Below are positions 5,573-7,420 of a stretch of 7,420 bases of DNA, piece after piece. The stretch is from Actinomycetes bacterium (lineage in GTDB: Bacteria; Actinomycetota; Acidimicrobiia; Spongiisociales; UBA5794): positions 1 to 7,420 of the forward strand of contig JAJRYI010000072.1 in assembly GCA_024275815.1 (NCBI GenBank), given 5' to 3'. Under the pieces are notes generated by a model that was given only the letters and a program-made list of their open reading frames with translations, did no database searches and was not told where the DNA came from. The position numbers and the translations under genes were made by a program. Positions within the stretch are counted from its first letter, which is position 1; each line of letters starts with the position of its first letter.

Positions 5573-7183
5573 ATGAAGTACCGAATTGCGGCAGTCCGAA
5601 CGTTGGGGGTCGTTGCCATCGTGGCAATGGCGTACCTGGCAGGGACGGGAGGCGCAACCGCAGACAACACCACATACAGTGGTGTCACTACAGCGATCGG
5701 CGGCCAGGCCGGTCTCTTCGCAGCTACTGCAACGGGGACGACCCCGGTTGCGGGTGCTACACCTCTTGCGGCAGCAGACAACTACTCGGTTGCACCGGGC
5801 ACGACACTGGTGGCCAACGTGTTGGCGAACGACACGAACGCCGGCACCGCACGACCCGTCGGAGCGTGGAACGGTCCGGGCACACTCACCCTCACGCCGC
5901 TTGGATCCTTCACCTACGCAGCACCTGTGGGATCATCGGGTTCCTACACGTTCAGCTACGTTGCGTTCAACGGGACGCTCCAGTCGAACACCGCGACCGT
6001 GACGATCACCATCGAGACGACCACCTCGGGTGCAACGGTCGCCCTCGACGGCCGTGCGATCTACAACGGGGCGAGCTGTGCAAGCTGTCACGGCGTCGAC
6101 GGCGTTGGCGGTTCGGCCAAAGCCCTTGCGGGTACGACGCTGTCCAACACGGTGTTCTTCAACACCGTCGAGACCGGCTTCATGTCCGGGTACAAGGGGA
6201 CGCTGACGACCGCTGAGGTTCAGGCGATCGCCGACTACTTCGTTCCACCGGCACCGACGCCGACCACGACCGTGCCGCCGAGCACCACGGTGCCGCCGAC
6301 CACGACCCTTCCGCCCAGCACCACACTTCCGCCGAGCACTACGGTGCCGGCTGGTGGCCCTGACGGTGCAGCGCTCTTTGCAGCCTCCTGCGCTGCGTGC
6401 CACGGATCGACGGTGAGCACGTCGCTGTCCAACGCCGGCGTCGTCACCAAGCTGACGACCGGATCCATGGCGACCTACGCAAAGACCAACGGAACCGCAT
6501 GGACCGCACTCGAGAAGCAGGCCGTTGCCGACTTCATCGTGCCGCCGACGCCGCCGACCACGACACCGCCGGGGACGACGCCGCCAACGACGACGCCGCC
6601 GGCAGAGCCGGGAACGGGCGCAAGCGTGTACAACGCCTACTGCGCAGCGTGCCACGGTTCCGACCTCACCGGTTCGCCGATGGGCCCGGGCATCATCGGT
6701 GAGAGCAGCTCTGAGATCGCCAAGGTGGTCCGCAAGGGTGACGGCGCAATGCCGGCCTTCAGCTCTGCGATGCTCAGCGACAAGTCGCTGGCCATGCTGA
6801 CGGACTACATCGCAACGTTCGGCTCCAAGAGCGGCCACGACGATGAGAGCGACGATGGCCACAAGAGCGATGACGACCACGGCACGACGACCACGACGGC
6901 ACCGGTAGCAACCGGTTCGTCCGTCTACACGTCGTACTGCGCAGCCTGCCACGGCGCCGACGGCACGGGAACCAACCTCGGACCCGACATCGTCGGCGAG
7001 AGCCGCGATGAGACGTTCGACGTGGTTCGCAACGGAGACGACGGCATGCCGGCGTTCTCAGCGACGATGCTCAGTGATGCCGACCTCGCAGCCGTCGCCG
7101 ACTACGTCGCCGCACTCGGTGGCGGTGACAGCGGATCCGACGGCCACAAGAAAAGCAAGGGCCACGACGACGATGACGACTAG
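5573..7183 (+). CDS. Secreted tetraheme cytochrome c with N-terminal Ig/cadherin-like domain and His/Asp-rich tails
   Basis: A 536-aa exported protein. Seen in order: signal peptide with likely cleavage after ATA (residue 30); a beta-sandwich domain (about 62-147) with ADNYSVAPGTTL, VLANDTN, GSFTYAAP and ATVTITI, the pattern of Ig/cadherin-like tandem repeats found in bacterial surface proteins; four monoheme cytochrome c domains (CASCH 169-173, CAACH 273-277, 357-361 and 456-460) separated by Pro/Thr linkers. Probable axial Met residues are M204, M299, M393 and M492; only the last two sit in a standard MPAF motif. Domains 3 and 4 are each followed by a His/Asp/Ser-rich tail (about 420-436 and 519-536), and the protein ends in five Asp. 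There is no C-terminal helix or sorting motif, so it is probably free in the cell wall space or medium. It follows the anchored pentaheme gene and shares a promoter element with it, so the two likely work together. No named family is recognised. Confidence 0.9.
   Translation: MKYRIAAVRTLGVVAIVAMAYLAGTGGATADNTTYSGVTTAIGGQAGLFAATATGTTPVAGATPLAAADNYSVAPGTTLVANVLANDTNAGTARPVGAWNGPGTLTLTPLGSFTYAAPVGSSGSYTFSYVAFNGTLQSNTATVTITIETTTSGATVALDGRAIYNGASCASCHGVDGVGGSAKALAGTTLSNTVFFNTVETGFMSGYKGTLTTAEVQAIADYFVPPAPTPTTTVPPSTTVPPTTTLPPSTTLPPSTTVPAGGPDGAALFAASCAACHGSTVSTSLSNAGVVTKLTTGSMATYAKTNGTAWTALEKQAVADFIVPPTPPTTTPPGTTPPTTTPPAEPGTGASVYNAYCAACHGSDLTGSPMGPGIIGESSSEIAKVVRKGDGAMPAFSSAMLSDKSLAMLTDYIATFGSKSGHDDESDDGHKSDDDHGTTTTTAPVATGSSVYTSYCAACHGADGTGTNLGPDIVGESRDETFDVVRNGDDGMPAFSATMLSDADLAAVADYVAALGGGDSGSDGHKKSKGHDDDDD
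6254..6349 (+). repeat. Pro/Thr linker repeat (PPSTTV/L type)
   Basis: Residues 228-259 of the tetraheme cytochrome are an irregular repeat of PPSTTV, PPTTTL and PPSTTL units between heme domains 1 and 2. A shorter tract of TTTPP and GTTPP units (6542-6607, residues 324-345) separates domains 2 and 3. Such tracts form extended flexible spacers in exported proteins. Confidence 0.75.
6638..7144 (+). repeat. Duplicated cytochrome c plus His/Asp-tail module (297-bp period)
   Basis: Heme domains 3 and 4 of the tetraheme cytochrome align without gaps at an offset of 99 residues; 42 of 70 aligned residues are identical, including CAACHG, GES and MPAFS. Each copy ends in a His/Asp-rich stretch, so the duplicated unit appears to be the heme domain together with its tail. 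It is older than the duplication in the pentaheme gene. Confidence 0.7.
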
Positions 7184-7201
7184 GCCCTGACGTCCCGAAA
7201 C

Positions 7202-7234
7202 CGAAGAAGGCCCCGTACCCCGGGGCCTTCTTCG
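7202..7234 (+). terminator. Hairpin terminator after the tetraheme cytochrome gene
   Basis: Arms CGAAGAAGGCCCCG (7202-7215) and its exact complement (7221-7234) form a 14-bp stem with the 5-base loop TACCC, starting 19 bases after the stop codon. The 3' arm ends in CTTCTTCG rather than a pure T-run, which is usual in high-GC genomes. Confidence 0.85.
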
Positions 7235-7278
7235 CGTCTGCTCCACGAAGGCTCCCCATCTCCCGGCATCCGATTCTC

Positions 7279-7420
7279 CGGTCCCCCCCCTTCAGGGGGG
7301 ACAAGCGAGTCTTCGAGCGAGGGGGGACCGCGAGCCCGGGAGCCCGGTACGGCAAAGACTCATTGCACGGGTTGGTTCCACTTCGTGCTCGCAGGCTCGC
7401 CCTCCCCCCTACATCGCTCC
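7279..7420. repeat. GC-rich inverted repeats at the right end, no gene seen
   Basis: GTCCCCCC (7281-7288) can pair with GGGGGGAC (7295-7302). The longer CGGTCCCCCC (7279-7288) can instead pair with GGGGGGACCG (7321-7330). GAGCGA plus a G-run plus GCGAGCC at 7315-7335 is mirrored imperfectly on the minus strand at 7419-7394. This looks like a dispersed intergenic palindromic element cut by the window edge. No ORF with a start site or recognisable protein is present. Confidence 0.4.

Noticed and set aside
5933..6952. A 339-codon open frame on the minus strand opposite the tetraheme cytochrome
   Set aside because: Its product is Arg/Gly/Cys-rich low-complexity sequence, the expected antisense of Thr/Pro/Ala-rich GC-rich codons; the + strand frame has a signal peptide, domains and four heme motifs.
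7340..7400. Possible tRNA, suggested by a GGTTCCA stretch and a GCAC/GTGC pair
   Set aside because: The T-arm consensus is not met, no acceptor or anticodon arm can be drawn, and the pairings fit a palindromic repeat better.

Overview
This window looks like a chromosomal piece of a high-GC Gram-positive bacterium, most likely an actinobacterium and perhaps Acidimicrobiia-like. The phylum call rests on the three cytochrome bc subunits. The cytochrome b and Rieske proteins carry actinobacterial hallmarks (long PDWY-type QcrB; CTHAAC/CPCHQS Rieske boxes), and the cytochrome c1-like subunit ends in the GP-x-EG-x(4)-GM-x(6)-WIG anchor known from QcrC. The class-level guess is inference only.

Layout. 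Positions 2-106 hold the last codons of a + strand gene that enters from the left. A perfect 16-bp hairpin (163-198) separates it from a convergent minus-strand operon, read qcrC (3283-2747), qcrA (2754-1900), qcrB (1903-212). The cistrons overlap by 8 and 4 bp, so they are translationally coupled. A sigma70-like promoter lies at 3311-3340. The gap 3287-3597 carries divergent promoters. On its right, two + strand genes encode large secreted multi-domain cytochromes c: a 632-aa protein (3598-5496) with a PKD domain, five heme-binding domains and a C-terminal membrane anchor; and a 536-aa protein (5573-7183) with an Ig/cadherin-like domain, four heme-binding domains and His/Asp-rich tails but no anchor. 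A 14-bp hairpin terminator (7202-7234) closes this unit, and the right end (7279-7420) contains GC-rich inverted repeats without a visible gene.

How the genes may work together. The bc complex oxidises menaquinol and passes electrons through the Rieske centre to c-type hemes outside the membrane. Its hemes are arranged unusually. QcrC has one CxxCH motif where the actinobacterial family normally has two, while QcrB has gained a ninth transmembrane helix and a C-terminal monoheme cytochrome c domain that resembles the missing QcrC domain. The divergent genes add nine more CxxCH sites, strung on Thr- and Pro-rich linkers behind a beta-sandwich domain. The inferred model is an electron path from quinol through the bc complex and an anchored five-heme string to a free four-heme protein in or beyond the cell wall. 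The final acceptor (oxidase, solid mineral, another cell or protein) is not visible here. The two cytochrome genes have matching promoters, with the same 9-bp AGTAAGAGT element at the same place, which suggests co-regulation.
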